Shown here: positions 52,885-60,894 of the stretch, in pieces
How positions within the stretch are numbered: the first letter of the stretch is position 1
Layout of the letters: each line of letters opens with the position of its first letter
Origin: Agrobacterium tumefaciens
GTDB lineage: Bacteria > Pseudomonadota > Alphaproteobacteria > Rhizobiales > Rhizobiaceae
Reading direction: 5' to 3'
Assembly: GCA_017744915.1 (NCBI GenBank)
Contig: JAGIAH010000008.1
Span: forward strand, 142,278 to 206,277
Length of the DNA stretch: 64,000 bases
Position numbers and translations under genes: made by a program
The notes under the pieces: model-generated
Databases searched by the model: none
What the model saw: the letters and a program-made list of their open reading frames with translations, nothing else
Told to the model about the DNA's origin: nothing

Positions 52885-54872
52885 TCAACGAGATCGGCCA
52901 TTATGTCCTGGTTCTGGCGCTCGGCGTGGCGCTGATCGTCTCGACGTTGCCGGTGATCGGCGCGCGCCGCAATGACCGGGCGCTGATGGATGTCGCCTCG
53001 CTCGGCTCGGTCCTGATGTTCCTGTTGGTGGGCTTTTCCTTCGCGGCGCTGACGCGGGCCTATGTCGTCTCGGATTTTTCCGTGCGCAATGTCTGGGAGA
53101 ACTCCCATTCGCTGATGCCGATGATCTACAAGCTGACCGGTGTTTGGGGCAACCACGAAGGCTCCATGCTGCTGTGGCTGCTCATTCTGGTGTTTTTCAG
53201 CGCGCTCGTCGCCGCTTTCGGCCGCAACCTGCCGGAGACGCTGAAAGCCAATGTTCTGGCCGTACAGGCGTGGATTTCCGTCGCCTTCCTGCTGTTCATC
53301 CTGCTTACCTCCAACCCGTTCCTGCGGCTGGAGCGGGTGCCGGCGGAAGGGCAGGACCTCAATCCCATCCTTCAGGATTTCGGCCTCGCCATCCATCCGC
53401 CGCTGCTCTATCTCGGTTATGTCGGCTTTTCCGTCTGTTTCTCTTTCGCCGTTGCCGCGCTGCTGGAAGGCCGTATCGATGCCGCATGGGCGCGATGGGT
53501 GCGGCCGTGGACGCTCGCCGCATGGACCTTCCTGACCGCGGGCATCTCCATGGGCTCCTACTGGGCCTATTACGAACTCGGCTGGGGCGGCTGGTGGTTC
53601 TGGGATCCGGTGGAAAACGCCTCCTTCATGCCCTGGCTTGCCGGCACGGCGCTGCTGCATTCGGCGCTCGTCATGGAAAAGCGCGAGGCGCTGAAGATCT
53701 GGACCGTGCTTCTGGCGATCATGACCTTTTCGCTGTCGCTGCTCGGCACCTTCCTCGTTCGCTCCGGCGTGCTGACCTCCGTGCATGCCTTCGCCACCGA
53801 TCCGAGCCGTGGTATCTTCATTCTCGGCATTCTGACCGTCTTCATCGGCGGCGCCTTCGCGCTCTTCGCATGGCGCGCGCCGGCCCTGAAAGCCGGTGGC
53901 CTGTTTGCGCCGATCTCGCGTGAGGGGTCGCTTGTCCTCAACAACCTGATCCTGACGGTCTCGACCGCCACCGTGCTGATCGGCACGCTCTATCCGCTCA
54001 TTCTCGAAACGCTGACGGGTGAAAAAATCTCGGTCGGCGCGCCGTTCTTCAACCTCACCTTCGGCCTGCTGATGATCCCGATCCTGATCGTCACCCCGTT
54101 CGGGCCGATGCTGGCGTGGAAGCGTGGCGATCTTCTCGGCGCATTCCAGCGGCTTTATGTGGCGGCAGCGCTTGCCGCGCTTGCAGGGCTGACGCTCTGG
54201 TACATTGAAAATGGTGGCCCGGTGCTGGCGGCACTCGGCATTGCCGCCGGTTTCTGGCTGATTTTCGGGGCGCTGACCGATCTCTGGTATCGCGCCAATT
54301 TCGGCAAGCTCGCCTTCGGCATCGCGTTTCGCCGCCTGAAGGGCCTGCCACGCTCGGCCTTCGGCACGGCGCTGGCGCATATCGGCCTCGGCATCACCGT
54401 GCTCGGCATCGTCATCGTCACCACCTTCGAGACCGAAACCGTGCTGGAAATGAAAGAGGGCATGGCGGCGGAAGCGGGCGGTTACAGCCTGACCTTCGAT
54501 GGCGTCCGCCATGCCGTCGGCCCGAATTTCACCGAGGATCGCGGCCATTTCACCGTGCGCAAGGCGGGTGTCGAGGTGGCCGATGTCTGGTCGTCCAAGC
54601 GGCTTTATACCGCACGGCGCATGCCGACGACGGAAGCCGGCATCCTGACCTTCGGCCTCAGCCAGCTTTATGTCTCGCTCGGTGACCCGATGGCCGATGG
54701 CGGCATGGTGGTACGCATCTGGTGGAAACCCTTCATCCTCTGCATCTGGGGTGGCACGCTGTTCATGATGGCGGGCGGCTTCATCTCGCTCTCCGACAGG
54801 CGGTTGCGGGTGGGGGCGCCGACCCGCAAGGCGAAGCCGGTGCGGACGGCGATGCCGGAGGCGGCGGAATGA
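52881..54872 (+). CDS. ccmF: Cytochrome c heme lyase CcmF (CycK)
   Basis: A 663-residue inner-membrane protein with about 15 membrane segments. The heme-handling WWD motif is [19 protein letters not shown], and conserved histidines lie in [10 protein letters not shown] and [10 protein letters not shown]. With CcmH it attaches heme to apocytochrome c. ATG 52881 overlaps the ccmE stop. A palindromic element separates its end from ccmH. Confidence 0.93.
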   Translation: MINEIGHYVLVLALGVALIVSTLPVIGARRNDRALMDVASLGSVLMFLLVGFSFAALTRAYVVSDFSVRNVWENSHSLMPMIYKLTGVWGNHEGSMLLWLLILVFFSALVAAFGRNLPETLKANVLAVQAWISVAFLLFILLTSNPFLRLERVPAEGQDLNPILQDFGLAIHPPLLYLGYVGFSVCFSFAVAALLEGRIDAAWARWVRPWTLAAWTFLTAGISMGSYWAYYELGWGGWWFWDPVENASFMPWLAGTALLHSALVMEKREALKIWTVLLAIMTFSLSLLGTFLVRSGVLTSVHAFATDPSRGIFILGILTVFIGGAFALFAWRAPALKAGGLFAPISREGSLVLNNLILTVSTATVLIGTLYPLILETLTGEKISVGAPFFNLTFGLLMIPILIVTPFGPMLAWKRGDLLGAFQRLYVAAALAALAGLTLWYIENGGPVLAALGIAAGFWLIFGALTDLWYRANFGKLAFGIAFRRLKGLPRSAFGTALAHIGLGITVLGIVIVTTFETETVLEMKEGMAAEAGGYSLTFDGVRHAVGPNFTEDRGHFTVRKAGVEVADVWSSKRLYTARRMPTTEAGILTFGLSQLYVSLGDPMADGGMVVRIWWKPFILCIWGGTLFMMAGGFISLSDRRLRVGAPTRKAKPVRTAMPEAAE

Positions 54873-54885
54873 CGTTCACACGCGC

Positions 54886-55006
54886 TCCCTCATTCCTGTG
54901 CTCGTCAAGGGAATCTAATCGACACTCGTCAGCGCGGCGGGAGAGTCTTTCCAACCCGAGGATTTGGGCTGGCTGGATGCCTGTGACGAGTACAGGAATG
55001 AGGGAG
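54886..55006. repeat. Palindromic element, family 3, copy between ccmF and ccmH
   Basis: Left CCCTCATTCCTGTGCTCGTC and right GACGAGTACAGGAATGAGGG are near-perfect inverted ends, and inner modules GCGCGGCGGGAGAGTCTTTCC and GGATTTGGGCTGGCTGGATGC match the 32806 element. The right arm contains the ATG used by ccmH. Confidence 0.75.
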
Positions 55007-55465
55007 GGTGTGGTGAGACTCACTCTTCTTCTGACTCTCCTGTTTACCGCCACGCTTCCCGCTCTCGCCTTCAACCCGGACGAAGTCCTCAAAGACCCCG
55101 TTCTGGAACAGCGCGCCCGCAACCTCACCTCGCAACTCCGTTGCATGGTCTGCCAGAACCAGTCGATCGACGACAGCAATGCCGAGCTCGCGCGGGATCT
55201 GCGCGTCCTCGTGCGTGAGCGGCTGGTGCACGGCGACAGTGACAAGGCCGTCATCGATTATGTCGTCTCGCGTTACGGCGAGTTCGTGTTGCTCAAACCA
55301 CGCCTCAGCCTGCGCACCGTGCTTTTGTGGGGCGCACCCATCGGTCTCACCCTTGCCGGGATTTTCGCCGTCTTCGTGTTTACGCGCCGCCGTGCAAGCC
55401 AGGAACAACCGCAAAAACTGAGCGCGGACGAAGAAGAGCGAATTCGCAATCTCATTGAAAAATAA
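54998..55465 (+). CDS. ccmH: Cytochrome c maturation protein CcmH (CycL)
   Basis: A 155-residue protein. A signal peptide (ending ALA) is followed by the thioredoxin-like CcmH domain with redox pair C49-M-V-C52 ([20 protein letters not shown]), then a C-terminal membrane segment ([20 protein letters not shown]). It reduces apocytochrome thiols for heme ligation. The start codon ATG 54998 lies in the repeat arm; GTG 55010 or 55013 would shorten it slightly and keep the signal peptide. Confidence 0.88.
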   Translation: MREGVVRLTLLLTLLFTATLPALAFNPDEVLKDPVLEQRARNLTSQLRCMVCQNQSIDDSNAELARDLRVLVRERLVHGDSDKAVIDYVVSRYGEFVLLKPRLSLRTVLLWGAPIGLTLAGIFAVFVFTRRRASQEQPQKLSADEEERIRNLIEK

Positions 55466-55618
55466 ACGGTTTCCATTTCCGTCCCCGGTTCTTTTTCAAC
55501 ATTACGGATTTTTCATTCCGCAGACACTTCGCCGTAAGGTGTTGCCTCCTATATCTTCATCATCCACCGCTTCCCCGGTCATACGGGTTCCAGTCTGAAT
55601 GAAGAAAGAAGGTACACC

Positions 55619-57175
55619 ATGTCTCATTCGCAAAACGGACGTTCCTCGCTGAAGACGGCTTTGAAGGCCACGACCGTCGGCGGTCTTGCCGCTCTGATGC
55701 TGTCGACCGGCATCGCCGCACCGATCCTCCATTCGTTTGCCGCTCCCGTCGAAGTGACCGCGCCGCAGGTTCCGAGCTTCGCCAACGTGGTCGATGCGGT
55801 CTCGCCCGCCGTCGTTTCCGTTCGCGTGCAGTCGAACGTGCAGCCCGCTTCCGACGATTCCAGCAATTTTTCCTTTAATTTCGGCGGCCGTGGCCTCGAC
55901 CAGCTGCCGGATGACCACCCGCTGAAGCGTTTCTTCAAGGAATTCGGTGGCCCGAACCAGGATCGCTCTGACCGTGGTCCGAACCGCCACCGTGACGGCA
56001 AGGGTCCGCTGCGCCCGGTCGCTCAAGGCTCCGGCTTCTTCATTTCTGAAGATGGTTATGTCGTCACCAACAACCATGTGGTCGATGACGGCTCCGCCTA
56101 TACGATCGTGATGAATGACGGCACCGAACTCGACGCCAAGCTCGTCGGTCGCGATCCGCGCACCGATCTGGCGCTCCTGAAGGTCGATGTGAACCGCAAG
56201 TTCACCTACGTGAAATTCGCCGACGATACCAAGATCCGTGTCGGTGACTGGGTTGTCGCCGTCGGTAACCCCTTCGGCCTCGGCGGTACGGTGACGTCGG
56301 GTATCATTTCGGCCCGTGGCCGCGATATCGGCTCCGGCCCCTATGACGACTACCTGCAGATCGACGCTGCCGTGAACCGCGGCAACTCGGGTGGTCCGGC
56401 CTTCAACCTCAACGGTGAAGTGGTCGGCATCAACACCGCCATCTTCTCGCCCTCGGGCGGCAACGTCGGTATCGCCTTCGCCATCCCGTCCTCGGTCGCC
56501 AAGGATGTGATCGCCGACCTGCAGAAGGACGGCAAGGTGGAGCGCGGCTGGCTTGGCGTGCAGATCCAGCCCGTCAGCAAGGATATCGCCGAATCGCTCG
56601 GCCTTTCCGAAGCCAAGGGTGCGCTGGTCGTTTCGCCGCAGTCCGGCTCGCCGGGCGACAAGGCCGGCATCAAGCAGGGTGACATCATCACCGCCGTCAA
56701 TGGCGAGCCTGTCAAGGATGCCCGCGACCTGTCGCGCCGCATCGGCGGCATGGCACCCAACAGCAAGGTTGAAATCTCGCTGTGGCGCGGTGGCAAGTCG
56801 CAGTCGGTCACGGTGACGCTCGGCGATCTCACCAGCGACGACGCCTCCAAGGCAACCCAGAGCCAGAACGACGACAAGGGCGGCAGCCAGTCCTCCAGCG
56901 AGAAGGTGCTGTCCAGCCTCGGCCTGACGGTAGCGCCAGCCGATGACGGTAATGGCCTTGCCATCACCGATGTCGACCCTGACAGCGATGCCGCTGCCCG
57001 TGGCCTGAAGACGGGTGAGAAGATCACCTCGGTCAACAACCAGCAGGTGGCCTCCGCAGCCGATATCGAGAAAATCCTCGAGCAGGCCAAAAAGGACGGA
57101 CGCTCCAAGGCGCTGTTCCAGATCCAGACGGATGACGGCAGCCGCTTCATCGCTCTGGACATCGACCAGGGTTGA
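55619..57175 (+). CDS. degP: Do-type periplasmic serine protease DegP
   Basis: A 518-residue protease/chaperone. An N-terminal signal or anchor (about residues 15-42) is followed by the trypsin-like domain with catalytic H153 (NNHVVDD), D183 (RTDLALLKV) and S257 (GNSGGPAFN). Two PDZ domains complete it (about 310-400, GSPGDKAGIKQGDIITAV; 420-518, AAARGLKTGEKITSVNNQQV). A linker rich in S, Q and D joins them. It degrades misfolded envelope proteins. In S. meliloti the same gene (degP1) follows the cyc operon. Confidence 0.93.
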   Translation: MSHSQNGRSSLKTALKATTVGGLAALMLSTGIAAPILHSFAAPVEVTAPQVPSFANVVDAVSPAVVSVRVQSNVQPASDDSSNFSFNFGGRGLDQLPDDHPLKRFFKEFGGPNQDRSDRGPNRHRDGKGPLRPVAQGSGFFISEDGYVVTNNHVVDDGSAYTIVMNDGTELDAKLVGRDPRTDLALLKVDVNRKFTYVKFADDTKIRVGDWVVAVGNPFGLGGTVTSGIISARGRDIGSGPYDDYLQIDAAVNRGNSGGPAFNLNGEVVGINTAIFSPSGGNVGIAFAIPSSVAKDVIADLQKDGKVERGWLGVQIQPVSKDIAESLGLSEAKGALVVSPQSGSPGDKAGIKQGDIITAVNGEPVKDARDLSRRIGGMAPNSKVEISLWRGGKSQSVTVTLGDLTSDDASKATQSQNDDKGGSQSSSEKVLSSLGLTVAPADDGNGLAITDVDPDSDAAARGLKTGEKITSVNNQQVASAADIEKILEQAKKDGRSKALFQIQTDDGSRFIALDIDQG

Positions 57176-57267
57176 TAGGCTGAAAGGCGATGCCGGTTCT
57201 TTCGGGAGCCGGCGTCGTATCCCGCTCTTCAGATGGGCGGTTGAGCATGACAGGGCGTTGCAGCCCG

Positions 57268-57392
57268 TTTCTTCTCCCCGAGGGGGAGAAGGTGGCCCGA
57301 AGGGCCGGATGAGGGGGCCAGCTCCCCGAATATCTCTACCGTCGCCCCCCTCATCCCGCTGCCGCGGACTTCTCCCCGGCGGGGAGAAGAAA
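57268..57392. repeat. Palindromic element, family 2, copy 3
   Basis: Arms CTTCTCCCCGAGGGGGAGAA and CTTCTCCCCGGCGGGGAGAA flank GGTGGCCCGAAGGGCCGGAT and CCCCCTCATCCCGCTGCCGC, matching 31255-31370 and 36577-36698. It lies between degP and the response regulator gene. Confidence 0.75.
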
Positions 57393-57475
57393 CAAGCGGC
57401 GACCACTCGCTCCATAGGTTATTGCCCGTCTTGAGGCGAGATAACGCAATAGGCCAGATCTTCGGAGGAAACCTC

Positions 57476-58234
57476 ATGGAAAACAAGGCTCAGGAAATGT
57501 CTGTCGCATCTGTTTCCGGTTGTGCGGAAAAGGGCGAGGGCGCTATTGTCCCGCACATGAAGATTCTAGTCATTGAAGACGACCTAGAGGCTGCGGCCTA
57601 TATGACCAAGGCGTTCCGCGAAGTCGGGATCGTCGCCGATCACGCGAGCGATGGCGAAAGCGGCCTGTTCATGGGCTGCGAGAATGCCTATGACGTCATG
57701 GTGATCGACCGCATGCTGCCGCGCCGCGACGGGCTTTCCGTCATCAGCGAGCTGCGCCGTCGCGGTATCGATACGCCGGTGCTCATCCTTTCCGCACTGG
57801 GGCAGGTGGATGACCGCGTGACGGGCCTGCGCGCCGGCGGTGATGATTATCTGCCGAAACCCTATGCCTTTTCCGAATTGCTCGCCCGTATCGAGGTGCT
57901 GGGCCGCCGCAAGGGTAAACCCGAGCAGGACATGATCTACCGGGTCGGCGATCTGGAGCTCGACCGGCTGTCGCATGATGTGCGCCGTGGCGGCAAGGAA
58001 ATCCTGCTGCAGCCGCGCGAATTCCGCCTGCTGGAATATCTGATGAAGAATGCCGGCCAGGTGGTGACCCGCACCATGCTTCTGGAAAACGTCTGGGACT
58101 ACCACTTCGATCCGCAGACCAATGTCATCGACGTGCATGTCTCCCGCCTGCGCTCGAAGATCGAAAAGGACTTCGAGAAGCCGCTCTTGAAGACCATTCG
58201 CGGCGCCGGTTACATGATGAAGGACGAGGGCTGA
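57476..58234 (+). CDS. OmpR-family response regulator
   Basis: A 252-residue regulator with an unusual 27-residue N-terminal extension (MENKAQEMSVASVSGCAEKG) before the normal receiver start at M28. The receiver has phospho-acceptor D78 (MVIDRMLPRRDG), and a winged-helix domain follows (LQPREFRLLEYLMKNAGQVV). The upstream ATG 57476 has a strong GGAGG ribosome site 7 bases away, so the extension is probably translated; ATG 57557 would give the canonical protein. It is followed by its kinase gene. Confidence 0.85.
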   Translation: MENKAQEMSVASVSGCAEKGEGAIVPHMKILVIEDDLEAAAYMTKAFREVGIVADHASDGESGLFMGCENAYDVMVIDRMLPRRDGLSVISELRRRGIDTPVLILSALGQVDDRVTGLRAGGDDYLPKPYAFSELLARIEVLGRRKGKPEQDMIYRVGDLELDRLSHDVRRGGKEILLQPREFRLLEYLMKNAGQVVTRTMLLENVWDYHFDPQTNVIDVHVSRLRSKIEKDFEKPLLKTIRGAGYMMKDEG

Positions 58235-58243
58235 TTGGCGAAG

Positions 58244-59653
58244 ATGGCCCGCCTCAGAATAGTGTTCAGATCGACGGCGGTGCGCCTTTCGGCGCTCTAT
58301 ATCCTGCTGTTCGCACTCTGCGCCGCCTTCCTCGTTTTTTACGTCACCGCCCTTTCCGAACGGCTGCTGAACCAGCAGACACGTGATGCCGTGTTGCAGG
58401 AAGTCTCGGATGTGCAGCGCATCTATAATCGCGGCGGCATCAACCCGTTGCTGAGGATGATGGAGCGCCGTGCCCGCCAGCCGGGGGCGAGCCTTTACGT
58501 CATTGCCGGGCCGAATGGCGAAATCCTTGCCGGCAACGTCGCTTCCGTGCAGCCCGGCGTCTTCGACAGGGAAGGCTGGACGGGCTTCCCGTTCCGTTAC
58601 GAGCGTTATTCCGAAAGCGGCGACAGCGTACAGCATCTTGCCACCGCCAATGTCTTCATGCTGGATAACGGCCTGCGCATTCTGATCGGCCGCGACCTTG
58701 GCGAGCCGACCAAGTTCCGTGCGCTGGTGCGCAATGCGCTGATGGTGGCGCTCGCCATCATGGGCGGCGGCGCGCTGCTCATCTGGTTCGGCATCGGCCG
58801 CAATGCGCTGAAACGCATCGACCGCATGTCGGCGGCGACGAAGAAGATCATGGCCGGCGACCTTTCCCAGCGTCTGCCGCAGGGCCGCTCCGGTGATGAA
58901 TTCGACCGGCTGTCCGGCTCGCTCAACGCCATGCTCGGCCGCATCGAAAAGCTCAATGAAGGCCTGCGGCAGGTTTCCGACAATATCGCCCATGACCTGA
59001 AGACACCGCTGACGCGGCTGCGCAACAAGGCCGCCGCAGCCCTTGACGACGATGACGAGACGAAGCGGCGGGCCGCCCTTGAAGGCATCATCGCCGAATC
59101 CGACCAGCTCATCCGCACCTTCAACGCGCTGCTGATGATTTCCCGCGTTGAGGCAGGCTCGATTGCAGCAGAAATGACCGATGTGGATGTCTCGGCGATT
59201 GCCGCCGACAGCGCCGAGCTTTACGAGCCGGTGGCAGAGGATGCGGGGCTTGCGCTGGAAGCGCAAATCGAACCGGGCCTCACCGTCAAGGGCAATCGCG
59301 AACTGATCGGCCAGGCGCTTTCGAACCTCATCGACAATGCCATGAAATATGCCTGCGAAGGCGAGGGTGACAAAAAGCTCGTCGTGCGACTGGCAAAGGA
59401 GCCGGAGGCGATCGTGCTCTCCGTCGCCGATAGTGGCCCCGGCATTCCCGCCGACAAGCGTGGCGAGGTGCTGAAACGTTTTGTCCGGCTGGATGAGAGC
59501 CGTTCCAAACCTGGCACGGGGCTTGGCCTGTCGCTGGTGGAAGCCGTGATGGAGCTGCACGGCGGATCGCTGGTGCTTTCGGACACGGATGCGACAAATG
59601 CGGCCTGCCCGGGGCTGACGGTTTCAATGGTGTTTCCCGACAATAATCGCTGA
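58244..59653 (+). CDS. Sensor histidine kinase partner
   Basis: A 469-residue membrane kinase. Membrane segments lie near residues 14-36 and 164-184, with a periplasmic loop of about 125 residues between. A HAMP domain (about 185-238), H-box NIAHDLKTPLTRLRNKAAAA (H250), N-box LIDNAMKYA, G1 (DSGPGIPA) and G2 (GTGLGLSLVEA) follow. It begins 9 bases after the regulator gene (TTG 58235 is an alternative). Convergence with the MipA/OmpV gene suggests a role in envelope control, but the target is unproven. Confidence 0.9.
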   Translation: MARLRIVFRSTAVRLSALYILLFALCAAFLVFYVTALSERLLNQQTRDAVLQEVSDVQRIYNRGGINPLLRMMERRARQPGASLYVIAGPNGEILAGNVASVQPGVFDREGWTGFPFRYERYSESGDSVQHLATANVFMLDNGLRILIGRDLGEPTKFRALVRNALMVALAIMGGGALLIWFGIGRNALKRIDRMSAATKKIMAGDLSQRLPQGRSGDEFDRLSGSLNAMLGRIEKLNEGLRQVSDNIAHDLKTPLTRLRNKAAAALDDDDETKRRAALEGIIAESDQLIRTFNALLMISRVEAGSIAAEMTDVDVSAIAADSAELYEPVAEDAGLALEAQIEPGLTVKGNRELIGQALSNLIDNAMKYACEGEGDKKLVVRLAKEPEAIVLSVADSGPGIPADKRGEVLKRFVRLDESRSKPGTGLGLSLVEAVMELHGGSLVLSDTDATNAACPGLTVSMVFPDNNR

Positions 59654-59674
59654 GGAGCATCGGGAGCGTATCCA

Positions 59675-59693
59675 GCGGGGAAGATGTCCCCGC
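59675..59693. terminator. Hairpin between convergent kinase and MipA genes
   Basis: GCGGGGA (59675-59681) pairs with TCCCCGC (59687-59693) around an AGATG loop. A CTGTTTT run follows a few bases later on the plus strand. It lies in the short gap between the two 3' ends. Confidence 0.55.
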
Positions 59694-59710
59694 CGGGCTG
59701 TTTTCGAGGC

Positions 59711-60568
59711 TCAGAACGTGTAGGCCACGCCGATCATCGCGAAGGGCTGAATATCCTTCTTCACCACCGGGCTGTTCTTCGCGTCGCCCAGCAGGAAGCC
59801 GACGCCACCCGTGCCGGTGATCATCCAGTTTTCGGTCATCATGTAGGAGACCGAGGCGCTGGCGTCGATGCGCTTGAAACCGGCTTTCGCATCATAACTG
59901 CGCAGGCCGGAGCGAGCGGATTGGGCCGATGTGACGCCGAAATAGGATTTCATGTGGTTGTCGTCGGCCCAGGTGGCGGAGAGGTCAGCCCCGAGGATGA
60001 ACTGGTCGACCTTGTGCGAGACGCTGGCGCCGACGGTTGCGGTCAGGCCTTCGCTGCCGCCGATGGTCTTGTCCACCTTGGCGTAGATTTCGAAGGGTTC
60101 CACGCCATAGGCGATCACGCCGCCGACCACGCCACCCGCCTTGATGTCGCCGAGCCCGCGCAGGTTCTTCCTGTCGTCCTTTTCCTTGCGTCCCGCTTCC
60201 CAGCCGCCCTTGATGCCCAGCCTGAAACCGTTATTGTTCAGCAGATTGACGGTAGCGCCGCTGAAATCGATGCTCAGCGTGTCTCCATATTGCACGGAAA
60301 CCAGCGGAACGGCGCCGGCTTCCAGCTTGTCCGAACCCTCATATTTCGGGGCATAGGCCGCACCCACGCCGAGTGTGATCTTCCAGTCGCTGGAACTGCT
60401 GTAACGCGCATCGTCGAAATTGCCCTGCGGGTCGACCACCCGGTTCGATTTGCCGATATCGGCGGCGAAGACGGGCGTGCAGACGGCCTGCGCCGCGGAC
60501 AGCGTCGTCAGGCAGAGCGCCATGGCGCGTAGGTTCTTTTGCCATTTCACTGTAAAAAACTGTTTCAT
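59711..60568 (-). CDS. MipA/OmpV family outer-membrane protein
   Basis: A 285-residue outer-membrane beta-barrel. A signal peptide (ending VFAAD) is followed by alternating strands (SDWKITLGVGAAYAPKYEGS; RLGIKGGWEAGRKEKDDRKN; VDKTIGGSEGLTATVGAS) and a C-terminal aromatic residue (GVAYTF) recognised by the BAM complex. Family members bind scaffold enzymes of wall synthesis or act as porins; the function here is not fixed. It converges on the kinase gene. Confidence 0.88.
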   Translation of the reverse strand: MKQFFTVKWQKNLRAMALCLTTLSAAQAVCTPVFAADIGKSNRVVDPQGNFDDARYSSSSDWKITLGVGAAYAPKYEGSDKLEAGAVPLVSVQYGDTLSIDFSGATVNLLNNNGFRLGIKGGWEAGRKEKDDRKNLRGLGDIKAGGVVGGVIAYGVEPFEIYAKVDKTIGGSEGLTATVGASVSHKVDQFILGADLSATWADDNHMKSYFGVTSAQSARSGLRSYDAKAGFKRIDASASVSYMMTENWMITGTGGVGFLLGDAKNSPVVKKDIQPFAMIGVAYTF

Positions 60569-60894
60569 GATCCTATCCGTTGCAGCACCGGGCCTTGGAA
60601 AACCAGGGAGTGGGTTCCATTGGGGAGGACGCTACGCGGGCACAATTGCGGAGACATTACGCGAGATTGCCATTGGCGGATGAAATGGCGCTTCCGCGTG
60701 CCGGGCCCTGGAAAAGATCGGCAAAAGCGGTTTTCCTGATCGCAAAGCGCCCCGCATTTGTTACAACGCGGAGTATATGCGCCCGCAGGCTTCGTTGACG
60801 TGTGGCGGCAGGAGGGTTTTCGCGGGGAGCGGTCCTTCCTGAACGTCAGGCACAATCGAAGCGCAAAGATGGGCTCGGAAGAGGGAGAGAGACA
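60569..60894. other. Intergenic region upstream of glnE
   Basis: These 326 bases between divergent mipA-like and glnE genes hold no supported gene. GAGGGAGAGAG lies just before the glnE GTG and acts as its ribosome site. Promoter elements cannot be assigned with confidence. Confidence 0.4.

Noticed and set aside
52749..54548. Minus-strand open frame of about 600 codons
   Set aside because: Antisense of ccmF; composition dominated by charged residues that mirror hydrophobic codons on the other strand.
57268..57392. CRISPR-like repeats
   Set aside because: The repeated units are inverted arms of single palindromic elements, not regularly spaced direct repeats with unique spacers, and no cas gene is present.
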